Under the pieces are notes generated by a model, which was not told the DNA's origin, searched no databases, and was given only the letters and a program-made list of their open reading frames with translations. Shown piece by piece: positions 1 through 8,259 of a stretch of DNA of 64,000 nt. How positions within the stretch are numbered: position 1 is the stretch's first letter; each line of letters starts with the position of its first letter. The DNA lies in assembly GCA_964344305.1 (NCBI GenBank), contig CAYFMT010000002.1, positions 152,680 to 216,679 on the forward strand, in the 5' to 3' direction. The stretch is from JABMOV01 sp964344305 (lineage in GTDB: Bacteria; Fidelibacterota; Marinisomatia; Marinisomatales; JABMOV01). The position numbers and the translations under genes are program-made.

Positions 1-279
1 ATGAATCCTTGTGTCATCGACATCCTGTGCCATCATGATCAGTCCTGCACATGTTCCAAAAACAGGTTTTGTTGAGGAAAAAGCTTTGATGGCATCTCCC
101 ATCCCCGTTTTTTTCATCAGATGTGTAAGGGTGGTTGATTCACCACCTGGAATGATTAACCCATCCATGAGATTTAATTCCTGTTGATAACGCACAATGG
201 TCGTTTCAACATCCAACGATAGGAGAACAGCCTGATGTTTTGCGTAATCCCCCTGAAGTCCTAGGATACCTATGTGCAC
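1..279 (-). CDS. pdxT: Pyridoxal 5'-phosphate synthase glutaminase subunit PdxT (partial, 3' end outside window)
   Basis: This is the N-terminal 93 codons of the class I glutamine amidotransferase that feeds ammonia to PdxS in ribose-5-phosphate-dependent vitamin B6 synthesis. The visible part starts MHIGILGLQGDYAKH, has the family's PGGEST motif near residues 44-49, and has the nucleophile Cys77 in FGTCAGL. The His/Glu pair of the catalytic triad would lie in the missing C-terminal half. The start is GTG at 277-279. It overlaps the pdxS stop by one base (TAGTG), which implies translational coupling in a pdxS-pdxT operon. The reading frame is open to the window edge with no frameshift. Confidence 0.93.
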   Translation of the reverse strand, partial: MHIGILGLQGDYAKHQAVLLSLDVETTIVRYQQELNLMDGLIIPGGESTTLTHLMKKTGMGDAIKAFSSTKPVFGTCAGLIMMAQDVDDTRIH

Positions 280-1160
280 TACCAGCCACGCTCCGCTAAG
301 CGTTGATCCTCAGGGATTTCCGACATCTCCAGACCTTTCATAGCTGTTCCCAGTCCAGTGGAAATTGAAGCCAGTTTTTCCGGATCATCATAATACGTTG
401 TGGCCTCTACGATAGCTTTCGCCCTTGGGAGTGGGTCATCACTGGCAAAGATACCGGATCCAACGAACACTGCTTCGGCTCCCAGTTGAATCATGAGGGA
501 AGCATCTGCTGGCGTTGCAATACCTCCGGCAGCAAAATTTGGAACCGGAAGTTTTCCGGTATTGGCAACCTGCTGAACCAGGGAAAACGGTGCGCCCATA
601 TTTTTCGCTGCTGCCATGAGTTCATCCTGAGTCATGATAGTCAGTGTTTTCATGTCATGCTGAACCTGTCTCATGTGACGCACAGCCTCAACAATATTAC
701 CACTTCCGGCTTCACCTTTTGTGCGCATCATGGCTGCACCTTCACCAATTCGTCTTAAGGCTTCGCCCAGGTTCCTGCATCCGCAAACAAACGGAACAGT
801 AAAATCATGCTTCCACACATGGTTTGATTCATCTGCCGGTGTCAATACTTCGGATTCATCGATAAAATCAATTTCCAGTGCTTCCAGCACCTGTGCCTCT
901 GCAAAGTGACCGATTCGACATTTTGCCATGACCGGGATAGATACGGTTTCCTGGATCCCTTTTATCATCTCGGGATCACTCATACGTGCGATTCCTCCAT
1001 CTTTTCGTATATCGGATGGGATTCTCTCTAAAGCCATGACAGCCACAGCACCTGCATCTTCTGCAATTTTAGCCTGATCCGGGGTGGTCACATCCATGAT
1101 GACACCGCCTTTCAGCATTTCTGCTAAACCAACTTTGACTTCAAATGTACCTTTACTCAT
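279..1160 (-). CDS. pdxS: Pyridoxal 5'-phosphate synthase lyase subunit PdxS
   Basis: PdxS condenses ribose 5-phosphate, glyceraldehyde 3-phosphate and PdxT-supplied ammonia to pyridoxal 5'-phosphate. The 293-residue (beta/alpha)8 barrel has the expected catalytic residues: Asp23 in GGVIMDV, Lys80 in MAKCRIGH and Lys148 in MMRTKGEAGSG. I place the start at the ATG at 1158-1160, giving MSKGTFEVKVGL, the normal family N-terminus. An upstream in-frame ATG at 1184 would add eight basic residues and overlap ispH further. With the chosen start the gene overlaps the ispH stop by 8 bases. The order ispH-pdxS-pdxT looks like one transcript. Confidence 0.96.
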   Translation of the reverse strand: MSKGTFEVKVGLAEMLKGGVIMDVTTPDQAKIAEDAGAVAVMALERIPSDIRKDGGIARMSDPEMIKGIQETVSIPVMAKCRIGHFAEAQVLEALEIDFIDESEVLTPADESNHVWKHDFTVPFVCGCRNLGEALRRIGEGAAMMRTKGEAGSGNIVEAVRHMRQVQHDMKTLTIMTQDELMAAAKNMGAPFSLVQQVANTGKLPVPNFAAGGIATPADASLMIQLGAEAVFVGSGIFASDDPLPRAKAIVEATTYYDDPEKLASISTGLGTAMKGLEMSEIPEDQRLAERGW

Positions 1161-2016
1161 GAAAAATTTCCTCTTTCTCAACACCGTTCATTGACTTCAC
1201 TCTGCTGATGACATCCTGGATAATATTATCCGGTGTAGAAGCGCCTGCAGAAATACCCACTATCTCAACTCCTTTTACCCAACCAGGATCCAGATCCTCT
1301 GCACAGGTTACCTGGTAAGACCTGGGATTCCGATCCCTGGCCAATTGCGTTAACCTTTTCGAGTTTGCGCTGGTAAAGGATCCAATTACGATCATGACAT
1401 CAGCCTGTTCCGCAAGTGATTTTATTTGTTCATGGTTTCGTTTCGTGGGAAAACAGATTGTATTTACAAAATGGAGATCGAAAACTTTCGTCATTAATAT
1501 ATTAATAATGGCCTGAACATTTTCAATCATCTGCGTTGATTGACTTACGACCCCGGCATATTTCATTTTCCGTAAAACAGTTGCTTCCTCCGGTGTTGAA
1601 ATAACAATGGATTCCTGCACCTGGCTGGCGATACCCACGACTTCATCATGGCCATGGTCACCAATGATAATAATTTTTCGCCCCTCTTTTTCAAGTTTTT
1701 TAACTTCCTCATGGATTTCAATAACGAGAGGGCATGTGGCATCAATGGTTTTAATACCCTTAGTCTTTGCTGCTTCCCACACCTTTGGTGCTGTACCATG
1801 AGCCCGGAACAGCAGTGGTTTATCTTTTGGCACATCATCCAGAAATTCCACGACTTTCGTTCCGACCCTTTCAAGGTCATCCACGACATTCTCATTGTGT
1901 ACAATATGACCCAGCATGTAAACCTCTCCATATTCCTTCGCTGTATCATACGCAAGGTTCACTGCGTCCCTTACACCAAAACAATATCCGGCATCTTTTG
2001 CAACCAGTACTTTCAT
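1153..2016 (-). CDS. ispH: 4-hydroxy-3-methylbut-2-enyl diphosphate reductase IspH (LytB)
   Basis: IspH performs the last step of the non-mevalonate isoprenoid pathway, reducing HMBPP to IPP and DMAPP with a [4Fe-4S] cluster. All three cluster cysteines are present: Cys12 (AGYCFGVRDA), Cys95 (DATCPLV) and Cys188 (NTICFPTKRN). The catalytic glutamate is Glu125 in GHDEVVGI. The C-terminal GISAGASTPDNII motif is also typical, and 287 residues is the usual length. The ATG overlaps the stop of the DHH phosphoesterase gene by four bases (ATGA), and the 3' end overlaps pdxS. The [4Fe-4S] cluster needs a ferredoxin or flavodoxin donor, which is not in the window. Confidence 0.96.
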   Translation of the reverse strand: MKVLVAKDAGYCFGVRDAVNLAYDTAKEYGEVYMLGHIVHNENVVDDLERVGTKVVEFLDDVPKDKPLLFRAHGTAPKVWEAAKTKGIKTIDATCPLVIEIHEEVKKLEKEGRKIIIIGDHGHDEVVGIASQVQESIVISTPEEATVLRKMKYAGVVSQSTQMIENVQAIINILMTKVFDLHFVNTICFPTKRNHEQIKSLAEQADVMIVIGSFTSANSKRLTQLARDRNPRSYQVTCAEDLDPGWVKGVEIVGISAGASTPDNIIQDVISRVKSMNGVEKEEIFHE

Positions 2017-3020
2017 ACTTCACGTCCATTTTGTTGATGCATAAATGAGCGTGTGGTTTTCAAAACATCCGGTACCACATCACCTAGGTCACCTGTAACG
2101 ACCACGCCGGCGGCCAACTGATGCCCTCCGCCACCAAAAGCACCTGCAATTTGATTCACAATATACTTGCCCTTACTTCGAAAATTGACTCTGCATGAAC
2201 CAGGCATTTGCTCATAGATCATCAATGCAATTTCAACACCACGTATGGTTCTCACAAAATCTGTAAACCCGTCTACGTCCTGCTTTGCTGCTTCAGCTGT
2301 ATCCATCATGGTTTTGTCAATGGTAAACCATGCCAACTCACCATTTTCTTCCAGATGAAGGTTCCGCAATATTTGTCCAAGCAGTTTCACGCGAGGTAGT
2401 GAATTTGTTTCATAGATGTGCTGATAAATTGACGTGTAATCTATACCGGATTGCATACATGCAATGGCAATCTCATGACATCGTGTGTTGGTATTACTGT
2501 ATCGAAATGACCCTGTGTCAGTGAGAATGGCTGTATAAATTCCTTCGCAGATATCACGGGATAGGGGATTGTCCTGCACCAGTGTAAAATAGTCGTAAAG
2601 CATTTCCCCTGTGGCGGCTGCTGATGTATTAACGGCATTGATAGTATAAGGAATCTTCTCAGGAGAAGGATGATGATCGATGTTTATGGTATCGATATTG
2701 GCATTTTCAATAACGGGTTTTAACTCCCTTAGTCGTTTATAATCACCCACATCAAAAATGAGGACCAGATCGCAGGATTCTATCCAGCTGTCATGATCTT
2801 TTGAAACGTATGTTTCAAATATGTCTTCATGGTTTAGAAATTCAAACTCAATCGGTAGTGGAGAACAGTTTATGATCCGACACGATTTATTATATGATTG
2901 TAGAAAATGATACATGGCAGAGGCTGAACCAATCCCATCTCCATCAGGATTTTCATGCGTCGTTAATAGGATATTTTCCGCCTCAATTATGCGCGAATGT
3001 ATGTGGTGCCAGTTTATCAT
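2013..3020 (-). CDS. DHH/DHHA1 family phosphoesterase, NrnA-like
   Basis: This 335-residue protein resembles bifunctional oligoribonuclease/pAp phosphatase NrnA, which degrades nanoRNA or cyclic-dinucleotide products and hydrolyses 3'-phosphoadenosine 5'-phosphate. The N-terminal DHH domain has the metal-binding HENPDGDGIGS segment (residues 22-32), an Asp at FDVGD (about 90) and the signature IDHHPSP (114-120). The C-terminal DHHA1 domain ends in the substrate-binding GGGGHQLAAG motif near residues 294-304. It overlaps ispH by four bases and lies 52 bases after pduO. A pAp phosphatase role is attractive because a PAPS-dependent sulfotransferase is encoded at 37-38 kb, but that link is inference. 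The exact substrate cannot be read from sequence. Confidence 0.88.
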   Translation of the reverse strand: MINWHHIHSRIIEAENILLTTHENPDGDGIGSASAMYHFLQSYNKSCRIINCSPLPIEFEFLNHEDIFETYVSKDHDSWIESCDLVLIFDVGDYKRLRELKPVIENANIDTINIDHHPSPEKIPYTINAVNTSAAATGEMLYDYFTLVQDNPLSRDICEGIYTAILTDTGSFRYSNTNTRCHEIAIACMQSGIDYTSIYQHIYETNSLPRVKLLGQILRNLHLEENGELAWFTIDKTMMDTAEAAKQDVDGFTDFVRTIRGVEIALMIYEQMPGSCRVNFRSKGKYIVNQIAGAFGGGGHQLAAGVVVTGDLGDVVPDVLKTTRSFMHQQNGREV

Positions 3021-3072
3021 AGTTAGTTTTAGTGAAAGATTAAAATTTACTATTGATCAATGCCATGTCCTA

Positions 3073-3618
3073 TCAATGTTGATTGGAATCTTTTTCCCAT
3101 TGGATCTCCGGATTCTTATCCCGGGCGTTGATCATTCTGGCGAGAACAAAAAACCAATCAGACAATCGGTTCAGATAGGGTATCCAATGCTGTTCTTTTT
3201 CAAAGTGTAACTCACTCACATGTCTTTCAGTGCGCCTACAAATACTGCGCGCAACGTGAATTCGTGATACCAGTTCAGATCCACCGGGCAAAACAAACTC
3301 CCTTAGTGGTGGAAGGTCCCTGTTCCATTCACTTACCTGAGATTCAATTTCTATTATGCGTTCCGATGACAAAAGAGCCTGCTCACCCTCCAATGATATT
3401 TCTCCGCCAATATGAAACAAATCCTGTTGAATTTTTTCCAGTTCAACATCTATTTCAGGTAGATCAGTAGTTGAACGAATAAAACCCACCCAGGAGTTCA
3501 ATTCATCAATATCTCCCATTGCTTCAAATTCTGGGGATGATTTTGGCAGTTTCCTTCCTCTGGCCAATTCTGATTTCCCTGTATCACCTTTTTTAGTCAT
3601 GATCTTGGTTAATCGCAT
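3073..3618 (-). CDS. Cob(I)alamin adenosyltransferase, PduO type
   Basis: PduO-type adenosyltransferases transfer the 5'-deoxyadenosyl group of ATP to cob(I)alamin, giving coenzyme B12. The 181-residue protein keeps the N-terminal ATP-binding loop as ITKKGDTGKSELARGRKL, somewhat diverged from the usual TKTGDxGxT form. It also keeps GDIDELNSWVGFIRS (about 36-50), the helix RSICRRTERHVSEL and the C-terminal LNRLSDWFFVLARMIN. The divergence in the phosphate-binding loop lowers confidence in full activity slightly. Its ATG shares one base with the nhaD stop (TAATG). No other cobalamin gene and no cobalamin riboswitch is visible here, so salvage rather than synthesis is the simplest reading. Confidence 0.88.
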   Translation of the reverse strand: MRLTKIMTKKGDTGKSELARGRKLPKSSPEFEAMGDIDELNSWVGFIRSTTDLPEIDVELEKIQQDLFHIGGEISLEGEQALLSSERIIEIESQVSEWNRDLPPLREFVLPGGSELVSRIHVARSICRRTERHVSELHFEKEQHWIPYLNRLSDWFFVLARMINARDKNPEIQWEKDSNQH

Positions 3619-5051
3619 TAGAAGAAAACCAGGGATACTATAACAAAGACAGGAATCAAAATTGGAAGTGAGTATTTCAAAATAAATCCAAAGAAGCTGG
3701 GCATGGAAACGCCCGATTCTTCAGCAATGGATTTCACCATAAAATTCGGAGCATTTCCAATATAGGTATTTGCGCCCATGAACACCGCTCCCATGGATAT
3801 GGCCAGCAATGTGTCATACATTTCGGTCATTAGGACACCCGCATTACCACCTGCTGCATTGAAGAAAACCAAGTATGTTGGGGCATTATCAAGAAAACTG
3901 GACAGAATCCCTGTGCGCCAGAAAAACCCTGCATTTATTGGGTCACCGGTCTGATTATACAATGTATTGATTATGGGAGCCATAGCACCCTCTGATCCTG
4001 CTTTTAATATTGCAATAGCAGGGATGATTGTCACAAATATCCCTGCAAACAGCTTGGCCACTTCCTGAATTGGAAACCAGGTAAATTCATTTTTTTCTCG
4101 AACACCAGAAGGTGTGGTTTGTAGACTGATAATTGCAAAAGCCACCAACAAAATATCTCGAGTTAGATTTTGGAGTATTACGTCAACATGGTAGATCGAG
4201 AAATGAACGTGCGGGTTCCAGAATCCACTGAGCAATACCGCTCCCACAACACCTGCCAACCAGAGAAAGTTAATGGTCCCTTCCAGTCCGATTCTCTCAT
4301 TCAAGTCTCTCACTGGTGGCGTACCAGATTCTTTTTGATAGAAGTAAGTATCAATTCCATAAAATAAAACCAGAAGAATGACAGACACAAACACCATGGG
4401 GAGAAACATGGCAGATGTGGTCCAAAAGAAATCCACTCCTTTCAAAAACCCAAGAAATAAAGGTGGATCGCCCAATGGAGTTAATGATCCACCAATATTG
4501 GCAACGAGGAAAATGAAGAATACAACCACGTGGATTTTGTGTTTTCGCCATGCGTTAGCCCTTAGCAATGGTCGAATAAGCAACATGGCTGCTCCTGTGG
4601 TTCCCATCCAGCTGGCAAGAATTGTTCCAATCAATATGATGGTCAGATTGATTAGTGGGCTCCCAACGAGGGTACCGGTTAATCGAATACCTCCTGAAAC
4701 GGTAAACAGGGCAAATAATAGAATAATGAATGGAATGTAGTCCAAAAGTCCCACATGGAGAAGTTCATACAAGGAGACACTCATACCCTCGAAAATGATA
4801 AATGGAATGATGAGAGCAATTGCCCAGAAAAATGATACTTTACCAAAATGATGATGCCAGAACCGTGGTGCGATAAGTGGAATCACTGCAATGGACAAAA
4901 GGATGCCGGCAAATGGAACCATCCAGAATACGGACAAATCTCCACCATTTACATGAGGAACACTGTGAGTATTATCTCCAGCGAAAACAAATGATGGAAT
5001 CATAAGTGCTATCAATGATGTAAGCCATTTCATACGGTAAGGTATCTTCAT
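3618..5051 (-). CDS. nhaD: Sodium:proton antiporter, NhaD family
   Basis: This 477-residue inner-membrane protein has about a dozen hydrophobic segments and belongs to the NhaD/ArsB-like ion transporter superfamily. NhaD exports Na+ (or Li+) in exchange for H+. Features that fit are the cleavable-looking N-terminus ending SFVFAGD, GSLTPLGDPPLFLGFLKG in the middle, SSFLDNAPTYLVFFN, and GNAPNFMVKSIAEESG near the C-terminus. The last three resemble the conserved half-helix regions of this family. It lies beside a Na+-NQR operon, so it probably balances the Na+ and H+ gradients. The gene starts a tight run into pduO. A divergent spacer of about 50 bases separates it from nqrM and should hold both promoters. 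Confidence 0.9.
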   Translation of the reverse strand: MKIPYRMKWLTSLIALMIPSFVFAGDNTHSVPHVNGGDLSVFWMVPFAGILLSIAVIPLIAPRFWHHHFGKVSFFWAIALIIPFIIFEGMSVSLYELLHVGLLDYIPFIILLFALFTVSGGIRLTGTLVGSPLINLTIILIGTILASWMGTTGAAMLLIRPLLRANAWRKHKIHVVVFFIFLVANIGGSLTPLGDPPLFLGFLKGVDFFWTTSAMFLPMVFVSVILLVLFYGIDTYFYQKESGTPPVRDLNERIGLEGTINFLWLAGVVGAVLLSGFWNPHVHFSIYHVDVILQNLTRDILLVAFAIISLQTTPSGVREKNEFTWFPIQEVAKLFAGIFVTIIPAIAILKAGSEGAMAPIINTLYNQTGDPINAGFFWRTGILSSFLDNAPTYLVFFNAAGGNAGVLMTEMYDTLLAISMGAVFMGANTYIGNAPNFMVKSIAEESGVSMPSFFGFILKYSLPILIPVFVIVSLVFF

Positions 5052-5090
5052 TTCAACATGCCTTTTTTAAAGTTTGATAGTATAAAAATT

Positions 5091-5096
5091 AGGTGG
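5091..5096 (+). promoter_or_regulatory. Shine-Dalgarno sequence of nqrM
   Basis: AGGTGG lies eight bases before the ATG at 5105. It decides the nqrM start over the longer in-frame GTG at 5093, which would sit inside this ribosome binding site. Confidence 0.7.
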
Positions 5097-5104
5097 AAAT
5101 TGTA

Positions 5105-5362
5105 ATGAATTGTACTGGAAACTGGCTTAGATCAACATCATTTGTCCCTGTGGTAACAGATGTTTTCTCTGTAATTTCCACCATGACTGTTCTGCTTGCA
5201 ATCGTTGCTATCGCCATATCCATCGGTGGGTTGGCATTGGGACTTATGCTTTCCAACAAACCATTGAAAGGATCTTGTGGTGGAACCGGAAGTTGCGACA
5301 CCTGTCAGGGTGATATCACTCGCTGCGAAAACACCGCTCGTATCCCGGTAGAATATCTCTAA
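5105..5362 (+). CDS. nqrM: (Na+)-NQR maturation protein NqrM (DUF539-like)
   Basis: This 85-residue single-span membrane protein has a hydrophobic helix (about 25-48) followed by NKPLKGSCGGTGSCDTC and a final Cys in ITRCEN. The helix followed by (K/R)xxxGSCGG and further cysteines is the signature of NqrM, the factor needed to assemble the iron site held by cysteines of NqrD and NqrE. It is the only gene of the respiratory block on the plus strand. Its TAA overlaps the apbE TAG antiparallel by two bases. The spacing of the later cysteines differs from the proteobacterial form I remember, so orthology rests mainly on the GSCGG core and the location beside nqr. Confidence 0.82.
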   Translation: MNCTGNWLRSTSFVPVVTDVFSVISTMTVLLAIVAIAISIGGLALGLMLSNKPLKGSCGGTGSCDTCQGDITRCENTARIPVEYL

Positions 5363-6429
5363 TTCTTCAGATACCCCTCAAACCCATCAGACATTATTTC
5401 CTCAAACGTTCCATCATTCCTTCGAACTATGAGGAATGCCTCTACACCATCCATTGAATGAATTAAATCCATTCCTTCGTCTATACCCAGGATAAGGAGT
5501 GACGTTGCCAATCCATCTGCCAGCATACAGGTTGGCGCAATAACGGTGGCTGACCCGACTGAGCTATCGGTGGGGTATCCTGTTCTCGGGTCAAGAATAT
5601 GACTGAAAATCCTACCTTCATATTCAACATAATTTCGATAGTCACCCGATGTTGCAATCCCTCCACCAGAGATTGAAATAGAGGAATAAAGCGTGGGATA
5701 AATACTTGATTCAAGTGAGGGTGTTTCGATTCCGATCCGCCAGGACTTTTTTTCTTCATTCAATCCGGCTGTCACCATTTCACCTCCAATCTCAACAAGG
5801 AAATCCGTGAATCCTGTTTGCTTAAGTAGACGAGCCACTTCATCCACACCATACCCCTTGGCGATTGCATTTACATCAATATGCAAATCCGGGTTGGACT
5901 TTGCCAAATAATGTTTTGATATTTTCAGATTGTTGTATCCAATTTGGGTCAGCAGTGAATCAATCTCATACCGGTCCGGAGGAACCCAATCATGTCGAAT
6001 CGTCGCTGTCCTGAATCCCCAAAGTCGAATAAGAGGCATAACCGTGATGTCAAATGCACCGCCAGTAAGATTGGATATTTCCATGGATTGGGCGACTACT
6101 TCAGAGAAATGTGTTGAAATTGACACATTCGCAGTATCATAGAATGCATTAAACCTTGAGATTGATGACGTAGGATCATAGGTGGACAATTCGCCATTGA
6201 TTACAGCAAGCACAGAATCAACGTCTGCTTGTATTTTTGCCGTGGAAAACCTCCCATCCACATCCACAACCGTGATGTTGTATGTGGTTCCCATGGTCTC
6301 TCCATGGATATAAATAGATGAATGTTTTTCCGCACATGACAGCAGAAAAATGAAAGAGCCCACAAGGATGTGAGCTCTTAAAACAGATGTCTCAATTCTG
6401 AAAAGGTTTCGACTAACCAAATTTATCAT
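5359..6429 (-). CDS. apbE: FAD:protein FMN transferase ApbE
   Basis: ApbE transfers FMN from FAD to a threonine hydroxyl in the S/T-G-A-T motif of NqrB and NqrC, outside the inner membrane. The 356-residue protein has a lipoprotein-type N-terminus: an arginine-containing segment, a hydrophobic stretch, then LLSC with the likely lipidated Cys32. Family motifs are GTTYNITVV, the flavin-binding IDVNAIAKGYGVDEVA, GGEMVTAG and the C-terminal APTCMLADGLATSLLILG. It is the last gene of the nqr operon and overlaps the nqrF end by 17 bases. That position supports NQR flavinylation as its main job. Confidence 0.94.
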   Translation of the reverse strand: MINLVSRNLFRIETSVLRAHILVGSFIFLLSCAEKHSSIYIHGETMGTTYNITVVDVDGRFSTAKIQADVDSVLAVINGELSTYDPTSSISRFNAFYDTANVSISTHFSEVVAQSMEISNLTGGAFDITVMPLIRLWGFRTATIRHDWVPPDRYEIDSLLTQIGYNNLKISKHYLAKSNPDLHIDVNAIAKGYGVDEVARLLKQTGFTDFLVEIGGEMVTAGLNEEKKSWRIGIETPSLESSIYPTLYSSISISGGGIATSGDYRNYVEYEGRIFSHILDPRTGYPTDSSVGSATVIAPTCMLADGLATSLLILGIDEGMDLIHSMDGVEAFLIVRRNDGTFEEIMSDGFEGYLKN

Positions 6430-7636
6430 ACGCTATCATTTCCGGTTCTACACCCAGATCGTATAGCATCCTGTCGACGGCATCAATCATTGGGGGTGGG
6501 CCACACATATAATATTCAATTTCTGTGGGGTCTTCATGGTCTTTCAGGTAATTATCATACAATACCTGGTGGATAAATCCTGTGGCACCTGTCCAGTTAT
6601 CCTCCAGAACCGGTTCGGACATGGCAACGGTATAATCAAAATTAGTGAAATCTTCCTGTAGCGAATCAAAGTCATCTTGATAGAACATCTCCCTCAAGGA
6701 CCTTGCACCGTACCAGAATGAAACTTTTCGGTTTGTGTTTTGCGTACGTAGTATATCGAAAATATGACTCCTCATGGGTGCCATCCCTGCTCCACCGCCA
6801 ATAAACACCATTTCCCTATCCGTATCCTTGGCAAAGAACTCGCCGTATGGTCCTGAGACCCATACTTTGTCACCGGGTTTTAAATTAAAAATGAATGAAG
6901 AAGCGATTCCCGGGGGTGCGTCAGGCGCCCAGGGTGGTGGTGATGCAATTCTTACGTTCAACATGACAATATTGCCTTCTGCAGGATGATTGGCCATGGA
7001 ATATGCACGATAGATAGTGTCTGAAGATTTGGCATGGTATTGCCACATGTCAAACTTATCCCATACATCCCTGTATTCATCTTCAACATCAAATTCCCTG
7101 TAATCCAGTTCATAGGGTGGAATATCGATCTGGATATATCCTCCGGCACGAAAATCAAGGTTCTCTCCAGAAGGCAATTCCAGAATTAGCTCTTTGATGA
7201 ACGTAGCGACATTTTCATTGGAACGTACGGTACATTCCCATTTCTGGATATTGAAAATTTCATCCGGGACCTGGATAGACATATCCTGCTTGACCTTCAC
7301 CTGACAGGCAAGACGCCAGTGCTCCTTTGCTTCTGAACGGTTAATATGATTGGTTTCTGTTGGGAGAATATCTCCGCCACCATCTATCACCTGGCATTTG
7401 CACTGAGCACAGGTTCCGCCACCACCGCAAGCTGATGGTATAAATATGTCTTTGCTTACCAGGGCATTCAGTAGTGTAGCCCCTGGTTTAACCGTTACGG
7501 ATTTGTCAGTGTCTTCATTAATGGTGATCGTTACATCTCCCTGGGGCAATAACTTGCTCTCAGCAAAATTCAGGATAAGAACCAGTAACAGGATCAACGC
7601 TGTAAATACAATAACACCTGTGATTGCAGTAATCAT
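6413..7636 (-). CDS. nqrF: Na+-translocating NADH:quinone reductase subunit F
   Basis: NqrF is the NADH-oxidising subunit of Na+-NQR and passes electrons from NADH through FAD to a [2Fe-2S] centre. The 407-residue protein has an N-terminal membrane helix (about 3-23). Its ferredoxin-like domain has cluster cysteines Cys70, Cys76, Cys79 and Cys111. The FAD motif RAYSMAN follows, then the NAD(P)-binding GGGAGMAPMRS and YYMCGPPPMIDAV. Length and cysteine positions match the characterised Vibrio enzyme closely. It lies nine bases after nqrE. Because no nuoE or nuoF exists here, this is the only obvious NADH-oxidising entry point in the respiratory block. Confidence 0.97.
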   Translation of the reverse strand: MITAITGVIVFTALILLLVLILNFAESKLLPQGDVTITINEDTDKSVTVKPGATLLNALVSKDIFIPSACGGGGTCAQCKCQVIDGGGDILPTETNHINRSEAKEHWRLACQVKVKQDMSIQVPDEIFNIQKWECTVRSNENVATFIKELILELPSGENLDFRAGGYIQIDIPPYELDYREFDVEDEYRDVWDKFDMWQYHAKSSDTIYRAYSMANHPAEGNIVMLNVRIASPPPWAPDAPPGIASSFIFNLKPGDKVWVSGPYGEFFAKDTDREMVFIGGGAGMAPMRSHIFDILRTQNTNRKVSFWYGARSLREMFYQDDFDSLQEDFTNFDYTVAMSEPVLEDNWTGATGFIHQVLYDNYLKDHEDPTEIEYYMCGPPPMIDAVDRMLYDLGVEPEMIAYDKFG

Positions 7637-7645
7637 ATTGCTTTC

Positions 7646-8257
7646 CTATAAATCGATTCCTGAGAATGCCATAAATGCCATACTCAACAGACCGGTAAGG
7701 AGCATGGTTATTCCCAGTCCTTTTAATCCCGGAGGCACATTGGAGTAACGTAATTTGTGTCGAATAGCTGCCATTGATACAATTGCTAGGAAGAATCCAA
7801 CACCTGAACCAAATCCAAACACAGCTGTTTCGCCAAATGTGTATTCCCGTTCCACCATAAACAGAGATCCACCCAAAATGGCACAGTTCACCGCAATCAA
7901 GGGTAAAAATATTCCCAGGCTATGATACAGGGGAGGGAAAAATCTGTCCAGAATCATTTCCACAAGTTGAACCATGGCTGCGATGACAGCAATAAAGGCA
8001 ATGAAATTCAAGAAGCTGAGATCAACATCAGCTAGCCCAAGCCAGCCAAGGGCTCCATCTTTCAGGAAATAGGAGTGAATTAGCCAGTTTACTGGAGCCG
8101 TGATTGTGAGCACAAATACAACAGCAATACCAAGCCCGATAGATGTTTCCACCTTCTTGGAAATTGCCAGGAATGAACACATACCAAGAAAATACGCCAG
8201 GAGGATATTCTCAACGAATATAGCTTTTGTTGCCAGGGATAAATAATGTTCCAACAT
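7646..8257 (-). CDS. nqrE: Na+-translocating NADH:quinone reductase subunit E
   Basis: NqrE is a six-helix inner-membrane subunit that pairs with NqrD and shares its membrane-embedded iron site. The 203-residue sequence starts MLEHYLSLATKAIFVENILL. It has the two expected half-channel cysteines, Cys27 (LGMCSFLA) and Cys125 (AVNCAILGG). It lies two bases after nqrD. The site should need NqrM, encoded at 5105-5362. Confidence 0.96.
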   Translation of the reverse strand: MLEHYLSLATKAIFVENILLAYFLGMCSFLAISKKVETSIGLGIAVVFVLTITAPVNWLIHSYFLKDGALGWLGLADVDLSFLNFIAFIAVIAAMVQLVEMILDRFFPPLYHSLGIFLPLIAVNCAILGGSLFMVEREYTFGETAVFGFGSGVGFFLAIVSMAAIRHKLRYSNVPPGLKGLGITMLLTGLLSMAFMAFSGIDL

Positions 8258-8259
8258 GA

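Noticed and set aside
4378..4740. Long open frames on the plus strand opposite nhaD and opposite many other genes
   Set aside because: They mirror the codon structure of well-identified genes on the other strand, have no ribosome binding sites or known motifs, and are treated as shadows.
5093..5104. GTG start for nqrM at 5093
   Set aside because: The GTG is part of the AGGTGG ribosome binding site that serves the ATG at 5105.
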